The position numbers and the translations under genes were made by a program. Source: Desmodus rotundus (lineage: Eukaryota; Chordata; Mammalia; Chiroptera; Phyllostomidae). From it: 64,000 nucleotides of DNA. Under the pieces are notes generated by a model. The model was not told the DNA's origin and ran no database searches. It saw only the letters and a program-made list of their open reading frames with translations. Below are positions 34,743-45,340 of this stretch, one piece after another (within the stretch, counting starts at the first letter, position 1; each line of letters opens with the position of its first letter). The stretch is from assembly GCF_022682495.2 (NCBI RefSeq), contig NC_071393.1, positions 102,847,010 to 102,911,009 of the forward strand, in the 5' to 3' direction.

Positions 34743-35675
34743 TTAAAGCAGTCCCTTTAGCATCTCTTGCAGAGATGGTTTGGTGGAGCTGTATTCTTTT
34801 AGACTTCTTTTGTCTGGGAAGCTCTTTATTTGGTCTTCTATCTTGATTGAGAGCCTTGCTGGGTAAAGTAGTCTTGGTTGGAGGCCTCTGGTTCTCATTA
34901 CTTGGAATATTTTTTGCCATTCTCTTCTGGCTTGGAGCGTTTCCATTGAGAAGTCAGTTGCTAACCTTATTGGGGCTCCCTTGTATGTTACTTCCTTTTT
35001 CTCCCTTGCTGCCTTTAAGATCCTCTCTTTGTCTTGGAAATTTGCCATTTTAATTATGATGTGTCTTGCAGTGGGTCTCTTTGGGTTCCTCTTGTTTGGG
35101 ACTCTCTGTGATTCCTGGATTTGGGTGACTTTTTCTCTCCTCAGATTAGGGAAATTTTCCATCATTACTTTTTCAAACAGGTTTTCTATCCCTTGCTCTT
35201 CTTCTTCTCCTTCTGGTATTCCTATTATACGGATGTTGTTACGTTTCATGTTGTCCTGCATTTCCCTTATTGCCTCTTCATTCTTTCTGAGCCTCTTTTC
35301 CTTTTCTTGCTCCTTCTGGGGGTTTTTTTCTACTTTATCCTCCAGCTCGCTGATCCGATCCTCTGCTTCATCAAGTCTGCTTTTAATTCCTTCTACTGTG
35401 TTCTTCAATTCAGAAATTGTATTCTTCATTTCCTCTTGGCTCTTGTTGATATTTTCTATTTCCTTTTTCATGTTGATATAGTTTGCAGTGAGTTCATTGT
35501 AGTTTCCTTGTAGTTTCTGGTAGTTCTCTTTGAGCTCAGAGAGCTCAGTGAGCTTCCTGATGACCATTGCTTTGAACTCAGTATCTGATAGTTGACTTGC
35601 CTCTTTTTCGGTTAGTATTCTTTCTGAGACTTCCTCCTTTCCTTTCATTTGGGAATTGTTTCTTTGTCTTCCCAT
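34743..35675 (-). CDS. LINE-1 ORF1 protein: RNA-binding nucleic-acid chaperone
   Basis: 310 residues, slightly shorter than the 338 of human ORF1p. Order: a short charged N-terminus; a long heptad-rich coiled coil (~45-140, K/E/N/L-rich) that would trimerise the protein; an RRM-like domain (~145-235) with 'NNIRIIGIPEGEEEE', 'NLFEKVMMENFPNL' and 'RHIIIKMANFQDKERILKA'; and a C-terminal domain with 'YKGAPIRLATDFS' and 'QARREWQKIF' (248-257). The protein coats L1 RNA in cytoplasmic ribonucleoprotein particles together with ORF2 protein. ORF1 ends 46 bases before ORF2 starts, a spacing compatible with the reinitiation seen in known L1s. Codon use is A-rich, as typical for L1. Start at the first ATG, which gives MGRQRNN, comparable to known ORF1 starts. 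Confidence 0.95.
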   Translation of the reverse strand: MGRQRNNSQMKGKEEVSERILTEKEASQLSDTEFKAMVIRKLTELSELKENYQKLQGNYNELTANYINMKKEIENINKSQEEMKNTISELKNTVEGIKSRLDEAEDRISELEDKVEKNPQKEQEKEKRLRKNEEAIREMQDNMKRNNIRIIGIPEGEEEEQGIENLFEKVMMENFPNLRREKVTQIQESQRVPNKRNPKRPTARHIIIKMANFQDKERILKAAREKKEVTYKGAPIRLATDFSMETLQARREWQKIFQVMRTRGLQPRLLYPARLSIKIEDQIKSFPDKRSLKEYSSTKPSLQEMLKGLL

Positions 35676-36047
35676 TGTTTGTGAGGCTCTTCTTGTTGGC
35701 CTCTGCTTCTTAAATTGCTTTGTTCTGAATCCCTGGGTTTATGATATGAACTTCTATGGTAGAATGCCAATGGGATTCGGTGGTGCTGTCTCCTTACTCT
35801 CCTGTGCTCACTGGTCTTGAGCTGACGTTTATGTGTTTAACACGGTCTAACTCTAGTCTTTTCAGCACTCCAGGTTTTGTTGTCGCACCGTCAGATCTTT
35901 CAATGTCCTCTATCTTTGGTCTCTAATCTTCGTATATGCTGGAGTACTGTTGGCTGTTCGCTCTGCTCCTCAGATCAGCTAGGTATTTCCCTGGCGCTGA
36001 GGGGAAGTGGATTCTGCTCCCACCTATGTTGCCGCCATCTTCCCACT
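35676..36047 (-). promoter_or_regulatory. L1 5'UTR / internal promoter
   Basis: About 372 bases separate the inferred 5' terminus (next to the target duplication) from the ORF1 start, short compared with ~900 in human L1. No tandem monomers of the mouse type are seen. Promoter function is inferred from position. A non-ATG-started open frame runs on the opposite strand (35877-36065) but is too weak to call. Confidence 0.75.
36031..36041 (-). promoter_or_regulatory. YY1-type site at the L1 5' end
   Basis: The plus strand gccgccatctt is AAGATGGCGGC on the L1 sense strand, the YY1 core, within the first ~20 bases of the element. In human L1 a YY1 site in the same place sets accurate transcription initiation. 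The presence is read directly; the function is by analogy. Confidence 0.8.
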
Positions 36048-36063
36048 CCTGAGATACTATTTT

Positions 36064-36627
36064 AAAGTGTAAATTTATCTTAATAAAAGGACTAAAATGA
36101 TGGGAAACCTTAGTTATTAAACCACAAATGATATGATATTTATCACCTGCCTTGGTCTATATAGTTTCAAAACTGCAAAATACTTGCATTTATTAGTTTT
36201 AGATAATCCAGAAATATGAAGAATATCCATATATTCTTTCTTTGGGATTGAAAACAGGGAAGTAATCCTCAAGAAGAGAATTTTTAGAATATCCGCCTTT
36301 AAAAATTCTTAATGGGTTTCACAGGAGGGTGCCTGACTTGTCTGACTTGGTTTGAGTGCGGACTGGCAGCCCCATCTGGCAGATGAACGGACCTTGTTGG
36401 AGGGTGCTCGGGTACAATGTAATGCTCCTTCTGGTTAGCCAGGCGCTGATGGTGGTGGGATGGCTTTGTTGCTGTGGTCCCTGAAGGAGCGTTCCCAGGA
36501 CAGGCGTGTTTTAACATACACCTTCTGAGAAATATCTTCAGGTTGCAAGGACTGTCTCAGTGCATTCATTTTACCTAACAGGCTCTGATCTCTGACATAT
36601 GTTTCCTCCTATTGGAGAGGGAGCACA
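36064..36627. other. Unassigned non-coding DNA
   Basis: No repeat or exon is recognised. Confidence 0.35.
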
Positions 36628-36840
36628 GTGTGGGAAGAACACAGGCTCTTAGGCTGGACGGCCTGATTCCAAATCCTAGTTCTTTGTGGCCTGAGGCAAG
36701 TGAACCCACAGCTCAGTTTCCCATTCATAATATGGGATAATAATACTGCCTCCTTCTTATGGTGGTTTTGAAGAGTAAATCAGTCCATACATGTTAACTC
36801 TTCCAACTAGTGCATGGCACATAGTAAGCATACATTATTT
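36628..36840 (-). repeat. MIR SINE (antisense)
   Basis: The plus strand shows MIR in reverse: 'ggcctgattccaaatcctagttc', 'ctcagtttcccattcataatatgggataataatac', 'ggttttgaagagtaaatcag' and 'gtgcatggcacatagtaagc'. Confidence 0.92.
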
Positions 36841-39369
36841 TAATTTTTGTTAACCTTTTAATTTTTTTGTTGTTACTGTTATTGTGTTTTCTCTATTCAG
36901 TCCACCAAAATGCATCAGTAATTCAGAAGTGGTTTGCTGAAGTAAAAACTGAATGACAAAAATAGGAATAAAACACTATAGCTCAAAAGAACATCATAAA
37001 CATAGTGAACAGAAACTCAATATAACTATAGAATCTGAATCTTAATGCCCAGGGACCAGTGGATATACAGGTCGATGATGTCACTCAAGTAGCAGAAAAA
37101 TAAAAATTGTGAATAGAAAGTACTAGTGACTCTGAAAAGTGGATTTTACTTGGCAGGCGATTTCTTTGTCCATAGTCTCCAGTGCTTTCTCTACTGTGGA
37201 ACTTTGCCAAATCATGGCGTGGCTTTTGAGTCATTTTCAGGTCTAGTGTAGAGGAGTCTTCTCAGATCAAGTACACAACAGTGTTTTCCAGGGTGAGGTT
37301 GATGAATTGTTTTGCTAGGGGCCCAGAATAGAATAAAACCTCAGAGACATCAAAGTTTCATTCATCATAACAAAAGCAGATTTGCTGAGAAGTTTGCAAC
37401 ATCAACCTCACAGCTGATGGCAAACATACTCAAAGGGCAAGAGGAACGAGCTTGCAGAGAAACCCCTTCATCACGTGCTACCCTTGCTTGTCCATCATGT
37501 CAGTGGTGTATGGGAGCACAGTTGTGTGCGCGAAGGAATATTTTACATTATAGTTTATTGAAATCACTCATGTGAGTCAGTCCTTAGCCTATGTCTGATA
37601 ACCCATATCAGGAAGAAATGTTCAATGGTTTTTCATTGAAAAACTTTGCTTCAGAAAGAGAGAGTTTTTAGTTGCTTATTTTGTGGACTCTCAGGTCAGT
37701 ATTAGGTTCCTTGACTTTCCCAATGACAGAGCGCCCGTAAGCAAGCAGCCAGGGAGATGCCGCTCCGCAAATAGTTGCCCGCCCTCCACCTTTTGCCCCA
37801 AGAGGGTGATGAAGGCACCATCATTAAATGCCCATTTTCCACTGGCTTGTATGCAGGTATGTTCAGTGAGGAAATATCTCAGCTTTTCCACGTTGAATTT
37901 TGCTAGCTGTCACGACATTTTTGAAATAAGATGTGAAATAAAGTGCTTGTTCATGGTCCTGTTGTGAGTAAAAACCCTTTCTGTGGTATCACTTGGTTTA
38001 GTCCCGTGTTATATCCCATACGCATTTTTATCTTTTCCGATTTAATTTTTCTCTTCCTTGTCAATGACAGAAACCAAATGCTGAGAACTTTTAAAAACTG
38101 GATGATGATGCTGACAACTTGATTACCAAGAATTTGACTCTTTTCTAGCATATAATGAATTTCATCCCCCAAAGCGGTAATATATTGAGCATACGTAAAA
38201 ATCGGAGGCGTGTAAACACAAAGAAACAGCCTTTCACCATGTTCTCCCAGGTTGTTGAAACATTCCATTTCCCAACTTTAAAGGGTGACTTTAGGTTTCT
38301 AATAGGTGCGAAGAGAAACCTTTAAGAAGTTTCTCCATGATACCTGGGTTTATTTTTAATGCCAGTATCTGTACTACCGACTGGAACAAAACATTCAGTG
38401 GCAGCTATCTATATCACAGTAAGTTATTATTTTCTAATTTATTTAAATTAAAATATATTTGAACCTAGATGTAAGAATGTGCTGATGTGGAATACCTATT
38501 ATAAATTTTTAAGCATTGTGCTTTATTGATGCTCAAATATTATGATGAACATACAAGATTTTTTGATGACAATCAGTCATCGGCATGTACCATAAGCCCA
38601 CTGAGTGAACTCGGAGCTGGCAGAATTTGAGATATACTGTCTTAGATATTGGAGAGCTATTATTCTAGTCTGGTGTTCAGTCTGTATTATTCAGTCTGTG
38701 CAGGCAGAGCTTCCATTGGGAACTATTTATTCATCTGTAAAAATGAGAATAGCCAGGCAGTTTCACTCATTAAAATATTATTACTTATTAAACCAATAAG
38801 AGTTTTTCAACTGAACAGCTCCTTTGAATGACATGGACCCTGTAAGACTGGAAGCAACAGGAGACTTGTGAGTGTTTCGTCCGCCCTTCCTCAGTAGGCG
38901 TGAACCTCCCCTGTAGCTCACCTGGCACATTCTCTCTGAACTTTCCCTAGTGGGGGAGCGCAGCAAGCAAAGCTTCTGGGACGTGGAAAGGAGGCAGGCA
39001 GGTCTAGTGCTGGGCAATTTGGTTCCATTTTCTACAGTTGAAACTCTTATAAGGTTTACATATTTCTGGTTGAATCTGATGGTTTCTCTTTCCTCTAACC
39101 TTTATATTACTGGTTTTCTTTCAGGCCATCAAAGCCAAACAGGAAAAATATTTAAAACTTTTAATGAATAGACTTTTAATTATTTAAAGTCAGCTACTAA
39201 TCCTCCTCTAAGATATCACTTCCAGGGTAAAATTGCTCCAGTTCTGTCAACCCTTCTTGCTGTCCGTATCTCCTCCTCTGCTCTCTTTGTCCTGTGTCTC
39301 TGCATTCGAGTGCTCCTCAGAACAGTTGTGGCCCACCTGTATTGATGTACGACTTTGTTTTGTTACATA
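36841..39369. other. Unassigned non-coding DNA
   Basis: No repeat I can name. 39185-39350 has a C/T-rich L2-like flavour ('tcctcctctaagatatcacttccagggtaaaattgctcc') that I cannot confirm. Open frames at 37312-37575, 37683-37967 and 37951-38268 have no known motif. Confidence 0.35.
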
Positions 39370-39597
39370 AGAAGTAGCGTTTACTGAGGCAGGTCAGCTG
39401 TGTGCCAGGAAGTGTGGGCTTGGCACAGTCCTGTGTTATTTAACCCGTACAACGTTGCAAGTAGGCTTGATGATTGACAGTGCGCTGATAAGGTAACCAA
39501 GACTCAGAGATTAAGTAATTGCTCCAGGTGACTTACCCAGGAAGCAGCAGAGCTGTGTCTCCTAGTCCCTTTTATAATTCATTGCACCATTGACTCA
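39370..39597 (+). repeat. MIR SINE
   Basis: 'gtttactgaggcaggtcagctgtgtgccaggaagtgtg', 'cctgtgttatttaacccgtacaacgttg', 'gataaggtaaccaagactcagagattaagtaattgctcc' and 'ggaagcagcagagctg' give a full MIR order. Confidence 0.85.
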
Positions 39598-39759
39598 TGT
39601 TGCATAACCTTCGTTACATTTATCGCCTCAGCCACATCCTTTTTTGAATTAAAAAACAAGTATTGCATGGATTCTGAAAACCTTTAAATTATGCAGAAAT
39701 GTATGAAGAAAACTCTGCTCCACCCCAGTAACTCTGGTGGCAGTGTGAGGTGTGATTGC

Positions 39760-39925
39760 TTGTTACATTCTTGCTCCACCACTTAATTTCTGTATTTCAA
39801 TAAAATGGATTATGCAAATGTACCTGTGTAGTTGTAAGGATTGAACAAGTTAATATGTATAAATGACATACAGAGTGGTGTCAGGAACAGAGCAAGAACT
39901 CAAATGTTAGTTGCCTTTATTTATG
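39760..39925 (-). repeat. MIR fragment (antisense)
   Basis: 'tgctccaccacttaatttctgtatttcaataaaatggattatgc' followed by 'gttgtaaggattgaacaagttaatatgtataa' and 'gtgtcaggaacagagcaagaactcaaatgttag' is the reverse complement of MIR. Confidence 0.75.
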
Positions 39926-39949
39926 CAAACACATGGATATTCAGGTATG

Positions 39950-41825
39950 TGAAAATAAACACAATACAGTCAACTAATATTTGACAAGGGAGCCAAGTAT
40001 GCTTAATAGGGAAAGGGTAGTCTTTTAAATAAACGGTGTTGGAAAAACTGGACGGCCACACGCAAAAGAATGAAATCGGTCCCTGTCATATACCAGTCAT
40101 GAAAATTAATTCAAAATGGGTTAAAGACTTAAATGTAAGACCTGAAACCATAAAACTCCTACAAGAAAACATAGAAAAAAGCTCCTTGACAGTCGTCGTG
40201 ACAATGATTTTTTGGATATAACACCAACAGCACAAGCAACAAAGCAAACAGGTGGGACCACATCAGGCTAAAAGCCTTCTGTACAGTGAAAGAAACAACA
40301 AAATGAAGAGGCAGCGCACAGCAGAGGGGACGTATTTGCAAACCGTGTGTCAGGTAAGGGGCTAATCTCCAAAATAATACCGGGTTGGCCAAAAAGTCCG
40401 TTAGTTTTTTTCTGTATAATAAAATGTTTTTCATTTTTACAAATAACTTTATTGATTTGGTTATTTTGAGTAGGTCAGCTGTCTCCCACGTGGTAGAACG
40501 TTGATCGTTCTCGATTTGACTGCTGTCAACTTCAACTGGTCTACCTATGAGCATCGTCCAGTGAGAAATCTCCAGCATGAAACTTCACAAACTACTTTTG
40601 ACATGTTTGATCAGTCACAAGACCTTCTCCATACACTGCACAAATCTTTTTTTATGTTTCAGTTGTGCTTTTAGCTTTCTTGAAATAATAAAGCATAATA
40701 TGTCAAAAATGTTGCATGTTTTCTTCCACCTTCAATATTAAAATGGCTACACAATTTTTGATGCTTTTTTAAACGCATGTTGATAGGACAGCTGTCACAA
40801 TTCAATCTAACAAAATTGTTTTAAATGAAGTTAGGGACAACTAGGCACTACTAGAGCCATCTTATGGAAAAACCAAACAGACTTTTTTGGCCAACCCAGT
40901 ATAAGGATCTCAAACAACTCAAATTCAAAAGGACTAATAATCCATTTTACAAAGAGGCAGAGGACCTGAATAGGCTTATTTTCAAAAAGCCATACAAATG
41001 ACCAACAGGTACGTGAAAAGATGCTCGGCACCACTGCTCATCAGGGAAATGCAAATCAGAGCTCTGACGAGATGTGTGGCTCTCATCACACTTGTTACCA
41101 CCACCAAGGTGAGAGCTGAGTGTTGGCGGCGTGTGGAGAAAAGAATCCTGGTACACTGTTGGTGGAAATGTACATTTTCGCTCTAGAAACCAATATGGAG
41201 GTCTCTCAAAAAATTAAAAATAGAACCGTCGTATGATCCTGCAATCCAGCTTCTGGGTACTTACCCAAAGGAAGTGAAATCACCACCGTGAAGAGACACC
41301 TGCACCCCCGTGTGCACTGCAGCGTTATTTACAGTAGCCAAGACATCAACCGAAGTGTCTGTCCATGGATGCATGGATAAAGGAGACGTGAGGTGTTACT
41401 CAGCCATAGAAAAGGGGAATCTGCAACATGAAACAACATGAGTGGACCTCGAGGGTGTTATGCAAAGTGAAGTCAGTCAGACAGAAACACCAATACTGTA
41501 TGATGTCACTTACATGTGCAGTCCTAAAAAGCTGAAGTCATAGAAACAGCAGAATGATGGTTTCTGGGGGGTGAGAGATGGGGAATGTCGGTCTCCTATA
41601 CAGCATGTGACTACAGTTAACAGTACTCTATTCCATACTTCAGGGCTGCTAAGAAAGTAGATCATAAGTGTTCTCACTATAAAAAATAGTAATGTGGGGT
41701 GATGCATATGTTAACTAGCCTTTTGTGGTAGTCATTTTGCAATATATACATGTATCAATCACCATGTACACTTTAAACTTACACAATGTTATATGTCAAT
41801 TATATATCATTTAAAATGGGAAAAA
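39950..41825 (+). mobile_element. Older L1 3' portion, split by a mariner
   Basis: Sense ORF2 C-terminal sequence starts near 'acaatacagtcaactaatatttgacaaggg' and resumes after the mariner at 'taaggatctcaaacaactc'. It runs through 'tacgtgaaaagatgctcggcaccactgctcatcagggaaatgcaaatc' and 'gttggtggaaatgtacattttcgctc' and reaches a 3'UTR ('gttaacagtactctattcc', 'gcaatatatacatgtatcaatcaccatgtacac', 'tatgtcaattatatatcatttaaaa'). Multiple stops interrupt the frame, so it is inactive. Removing 40380-40901 restores continuity. Confidence 0.88.
40380..40899 (-). mobile_element. Internally deleted mariner transposon with transposase remnant
   Basis: Terminal inverted repeats of about 30 bases: left 'ccgggttggccaaaaagtcc' and right, reverse-complemented, 'ctgggttggccaaaaaagtc'. 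Both are flanked by the TA duplication (40378-40379, 40900-40901). On the minus strand (~40560-40445) a broken frame reads 'GRPVEVDSSQIENDQR' followed by 'TTWETADLLKITKSIK', which looks like a helix-turn-helix region of a mariner transposase. The DDD catalytic domain is absent. At 520 bp it is far below the ~1.3 kb of an intact mariner. It lies inside an old L1. Confidence 0.88.
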
Positions 41826-41869
41826 TAGAAATATCTGCCCCACATCAGGCTAATAAAACTTTTCCTTAA

Positions 41870-42130
41870 AAAAAAAAAAACCCTCAATGAATTAGCTTAA
41901 CAATAGTTTACAGATAGGTGAGAATCAGTATGATAAGAAAATATCCAGAATAGAAAGAGGTCATGCAATAATTTAAAAACTGCTTAATCAATCCAAAACG
42001 AAGCTTAAAAAGTTATTAAAACAGGAATATACCACAGGTAGGACAAATAGAAAGCAAGGAGTAAGAAGGTAAATACAACTGTTATATCTAAGTAAGTATA
42101 ATGAATTAAATGCAATGGTCTAGATGTTTC
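41870..42130 (+). mobile_element. Old L1 fragment around the ORF2 start
   Basis: After an A-run, the phrases 'ataccacaggtaggacaaatag' and 'gtataatgaattaaatgcaatgg' resemble the region around the start of ORF2 of older L1s ('aatgtaaatggattaaatgc'). The frame is destroyed. Confidence 0.45.
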
Positions 42131-42139
42131 ATTTTTTTT

Positions 42140-42680
42140 TTTACAAAAGAAAAGATACACATATGTGGAATTAAAAAAAAATTTACTGTATTTTTTCCAT
42201 TATCATTTAGTCTGCTTATACCCCCTCCCTCCAGCCATCACAGTCTCCACACTGTTGTCCATGTCCGTGCGTCCTTTTTCCTTTTTGCTCAATCCCTCCA
42301 CTCCCTAACTTCCCCCCACCCCGGTAGCTGTCATCCTGCTCTCTATCTATGAGTCTCTCTCTATTTTCCTTGTTAGTTCAGTTTGTTTATTAGATAAGCA
42401 CCCCTGTATTCATTGCAGTGTTATTTACAATCATCAAGATGTGGAAGCAGCCCAAGTGTGCATCAGTAGATGAGTGGATAAAACAACTATGGGGTATTTA
42501 CACAATGGAGTACTACTCAGCTGTAAAAAAGAAAAATTTACCCTTTGTGATAATATGGATGGACCTGGAGAACATTATGCTAAGTGAAATAAGCCAGTCA
42601 CAGAAAGACAAATACCAGATGGAATTCTTTAAAAACAGAACAATAATAGGGGCAGTCTGTATTTATATCCTCAACCTACT
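42140..42680 (-). mobile_element. L1 3' end with internal inversion
   Basis: Antisense L1 3'UTR (about 42181-42394, 'tgtattttttccattatcattta', 'gtcatcctgctctctatc', 'gttagttcagtttgtttattagat') switches at ~42394 to sense ORF2 C-terminal sequence (42395-42650). The sense part is open at 42418-42684, with 'WKQPKCASVDEWIKQLWGIY', then 'TMEYYSAV' and 'ENIMLSEIS'. The inner source ends of the two parts are nearly adjacent in L1. This pattern fits twin priming during insertion. Flanking sequences (tggaatt on both sides) may be remnants of the duplication. Confidence 0.7.
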
Positions 42681-42689
42681 TTGATCACA

Positions 42690-43035
42690 CAAGATTTATC
42701 ATATTCTTCCATATCATTATGTCAGTATACTGCGGGTTTTTTTCTTTTTATAGCTGCAAAGTATACTAAATTCAGTTAATATATTTAGCTACTCCCGTAC
42801 TGATGGGTATCTAGGTTGTCTTCACGCTGTTACAGATAATGGTGCAGGGAACAGTCTGCACACCTGTCATTACTCGTGAGAGACGGAAGTAAAAATCCTT
42901 ATTTGTGAGACTTGATTGTCTGAACCTACACATAGAAATTGACATTTGCCTCTTGAAAAATATTTTATTTTGGTTGATTTGGCCTGTTTTTATAATGTAT
43001 TGTCATATTGCCCCTGCGATCCAGTGGCTTCATTG
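42690..43035 (-). mobile_element. Very old L1 ORF2 C-terminal fragment (antisense)
   Basis: 'tttttatagctgcaaagtatac', 'ctgatgggtatctaggttgtcttcacgctgttacagataatg' and 'tgtattgtcatattgcccctgcg' match, with heavy divergence, the antisense 'atggctgcatagtattcc', 'ggttgtttccaatcttttgctatt' and 'attgccaaattgccctcc' phrases of old L1. Confidence 0.65.
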
Positions 43036-44814
43036 TCTTTGGTTTTATGTTATTTTTTTTAAATTATGATCAACCTACCCTCCTTGATATCTTGAAAATT
43101 GTGGACTGAAAAAGGTTGAATTCAGCAGAGCTTAGGACAGAAGGTTTCATTTAATATCATTTACTTCTGTCATTTATTTGTCTGTCGGCCATCAGAGGAC
43201 GACTCTTAGGTTGAAACTGTATCTTTTAACCGTATTTCTCCAGTGTACGTACAGTGTGTCACAGCAGACCTCGTTAGATGTTTTGGTCAAGTCTTGCTAA
43301 GAAAGTAGTCATTTAGTGAGAGGACTTTGCTACCCAGTCTGGAAGAATGATAAATGACTCTACATTTGGGGAAACTTGAAATATAAACAGCAGATGTGTA
43401 TAGTGTGGGAAATGTCTGAAAGATGTCTCAAAATGCCGACAGGTTTTTGCACACACACACGCACAGCGTAAGTGTAACTTTAATTCAGTTAGGCTGGCTT
43501 CCACGTGACTGGCATAAGCATTGCCAAATTCCTATTTGGAAATTTTTTCTCAAGATCAAGTTTAATATAATCAGTTAAAATATATTTTCAGAATATTGGG
43601 TTGATTTAAAACCATTAAAAGTGGTTGCATGAAGGTGAAATAAAGTGCAAAAATAATTTTCAGTGTCTACTGTGCTATTACTATGCAATGAACACGTTAC
43701 ATGACCCAACTAAACAGATGGCTTTACTGAACATAGCAAACAATGAGAACATTAAGTTTTGTGCACATTTGTATTTGTTCTTACCTTTTAAAGATTTTAG
43801 AGATTAAAAACTGCATATATCCCTTGATTTGAACCTTTCAAGAACTCTAAAAGCGACAGAACACAGATTATTCTCATTTTTTACTCGAAGAAAGTAAAAG
43901 CATAGAGAAATAAAATAACCTCCCAAAAAAAGGAGTGATCCATTCCCATCCTCAGGAGCGTCACGGAAACCTTCACGCAAGAGGTCGCCTTCAACCAGGG
44001 CTTTCCGTTTTGCCAAGGGGTGGCTGTGAAGAGGGGCCTGGGCTGAGCCGTCAGCCAAGGCAGAGAGGCGGGGAAGAACCCAGCAGCGTTTGGAACGCAG
44101 AGTGGCTGGCACCTATTGGGAGACTGGGCCAAAAGGGTAATGTGAGCCCAACACCTAGTGAGTCCTGAACGCCAAGTTCAGGAACTTGGGCTTGTGTCGG
44201 TAACAGTGGGAATCCAGCTGAGAATTTGAGGGAGAATGACTCGTGGGGCCAGGAACAGAGTAGAGACCTGCTGCTACTTACTATTCTGGGGCTTAGTTGT
44301 TTGACACCCGCGAAGGCTTCTGTGCCGCAGGAAGGACAGCCACACGCTAGTTGTTGGAGGGTTTTCTGCTGAGTGAATGCCCATGAACACGGTTAATCGC
44401 CAGTTCAGAACTGACGCGCACGGTCTTCTCTCCTGGTCGTTGCCTCGCCCGCAGTGCGCACACTCCATGGGGTCTGTCCCACGAAGGTGCCGGCGCTTTT
44501 CTCAGTTCACCCCTGTAGTAGTCGTTCTGTGGCGTGGCCGTGGGAGATGGATTATTTGATCCTCACACATGTTTATTAGGTGTAAAAGATTGATACGGGT
44601 ATCTTTTATAAAAGTTTCCAGAAATTCACATATGAGAATTCTAATCTTCAGGAGTTCATGTCTACTAAAATTCAAACAACACTGAGCATCTCTGCTGTCC
44701 CAGGCACCTGTCAAGGCTGGAGGAAGGAAAAGTGAGGTTAAGTCCCCAGGCAGGTTTTGTGCAGCATCATTTACTTCTGTTAATTTGTCTGTCAGCCCTT
44801 ATCACAGTGCTTGG
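43036..44814. other. Unassigned non-coding DNA
   Basis: No repeat or exon is recognised. Open frames on both strands at 43804-44714 carry no known motif. A ~30-base phrase near 43161 ('tcatttacttctgtcatttatttgtctgtcggcc') recurs in diverged form at 44768. Confidence 0.35.
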
Positions 44815-44965
44815 CTATTCTTATTTGCAAGTCTTGTCACTATGAATGCCTTCCCCTCCCCCAAGGTACCCTTTTCCCTTGTTCTGTCTAAATCCTGCTA
44901 CCTTAGCATCCCCCTCAAAAGCCACTTCTTCCCAGAATTCTTACCAACTCTTCCAAGCCATTGTC
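44815..44965. repeat. L2-type 3' end fragment
   Basis: 'atgaatgccttcccctcccccaaggtaccc' followed by 'tctaaatcctgctaccttagcatccccctcaaaagccacttcttccc' has the gaatgctcttcc...catccttcaagtctcagctcaaatgccacttcct pattern of L2 3' ends. Confidence 0.55.
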
Positions 44966-45340
44966 GGTTGAATTCAACAAACCCTTGTGGAGTATGCTGT
45001 CAGGTACAAGGTCCTGTGTGAGCAACCCCGGGACAGGAACTGTGCCTGGCTTCGTCTTTACAACCTCAGGACTGAGCGTAGCAGGGGCTCCAATTGTAAG
45101 GAAGTAAGGGGCTTACATTCTCTCGAGGAGGCAAAGACTTACACAGCAGTTAGGGCAGCACAAGCGGCCTGCGTGCTCACTTTCATGGGGACCGGAGGGG
45201 GAGAGACTGGAAACGGAGGTGGGGAGTGCGGCCCTGCTGCCCGGTCCCGTTGGAATGTGTGCATTCACTCGATCCGCCAAAGGTCCCTGAGTGCCTGCCA
45301 CAGTCAGCCGCTGTCTGGGCCCTATGGGTATGTGATGTTG
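44966..45340. repeat. Ancient mammalian repeat, family unresolved
   Basis: 'tcaacaaacccttgtggagtatgctgtcaggtacaaggtcctgtg' and 'ggggcttacattctctcgaggaggcaaagac' resemble the '...ggagcttacattctagtgg...' class of ancient repeats. The 135-codon frame at 44987-45394 runs through it and is not called a gene. Confidence 0.45.

Larger units (their letters stand above)
30590..36063 (-). mobile_element. Full-length LINE-1 with intact ORF1 and ORF2 and exact 16-bp target duplication
   Basis: On the minus strand the element runs from ~36047 (5' end, YY1-type start) through a ~370-base 5'UTR, ORF1 (35675-34743), a 46-base gap, ORF2 (34696-30875) and a ~270-base 3'UTR to an A-tail at ~30602. It is flanked by the exact direct repeat cctgagatactatttt at 30590-30605 and 36048-36063. 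The pre-insertion site on the plus strand reads ...ctatttt/aaagtg, a canonical L1 endonuclease nick (TTTT/AA) for a minus-oriented insertion. Complete length, open frames and an error-free duplication indicate a recent insertion, and possibly a competent one. No internal frameshift is visible in either frame. Confidence 0.96.

Noticed and set aside
31374..35513. Many plus-strand hydrophobic open frames across the L1
   Set aside because: They are antisense readings of the A-rich ORF1/ORF2 sense strand, which turn into Phe/Leu/Ile-rich peptides. They are not membrane proteins.
35877..36065. Plus-strand open frame antisense to the L1 5'UTR, reminiscent of primate ORF0
   Set aside because: It begins at a non-ATG codon, runs into flanking DNA past the insertion border, and shows no similarity that I can support.
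43161..44810. A ~30-base phrase repeated near 43161 and 44768
   Set aside because: The match is imperfect and short, with no boundaries or duplications. Probably chance or a shared ancient repeat.
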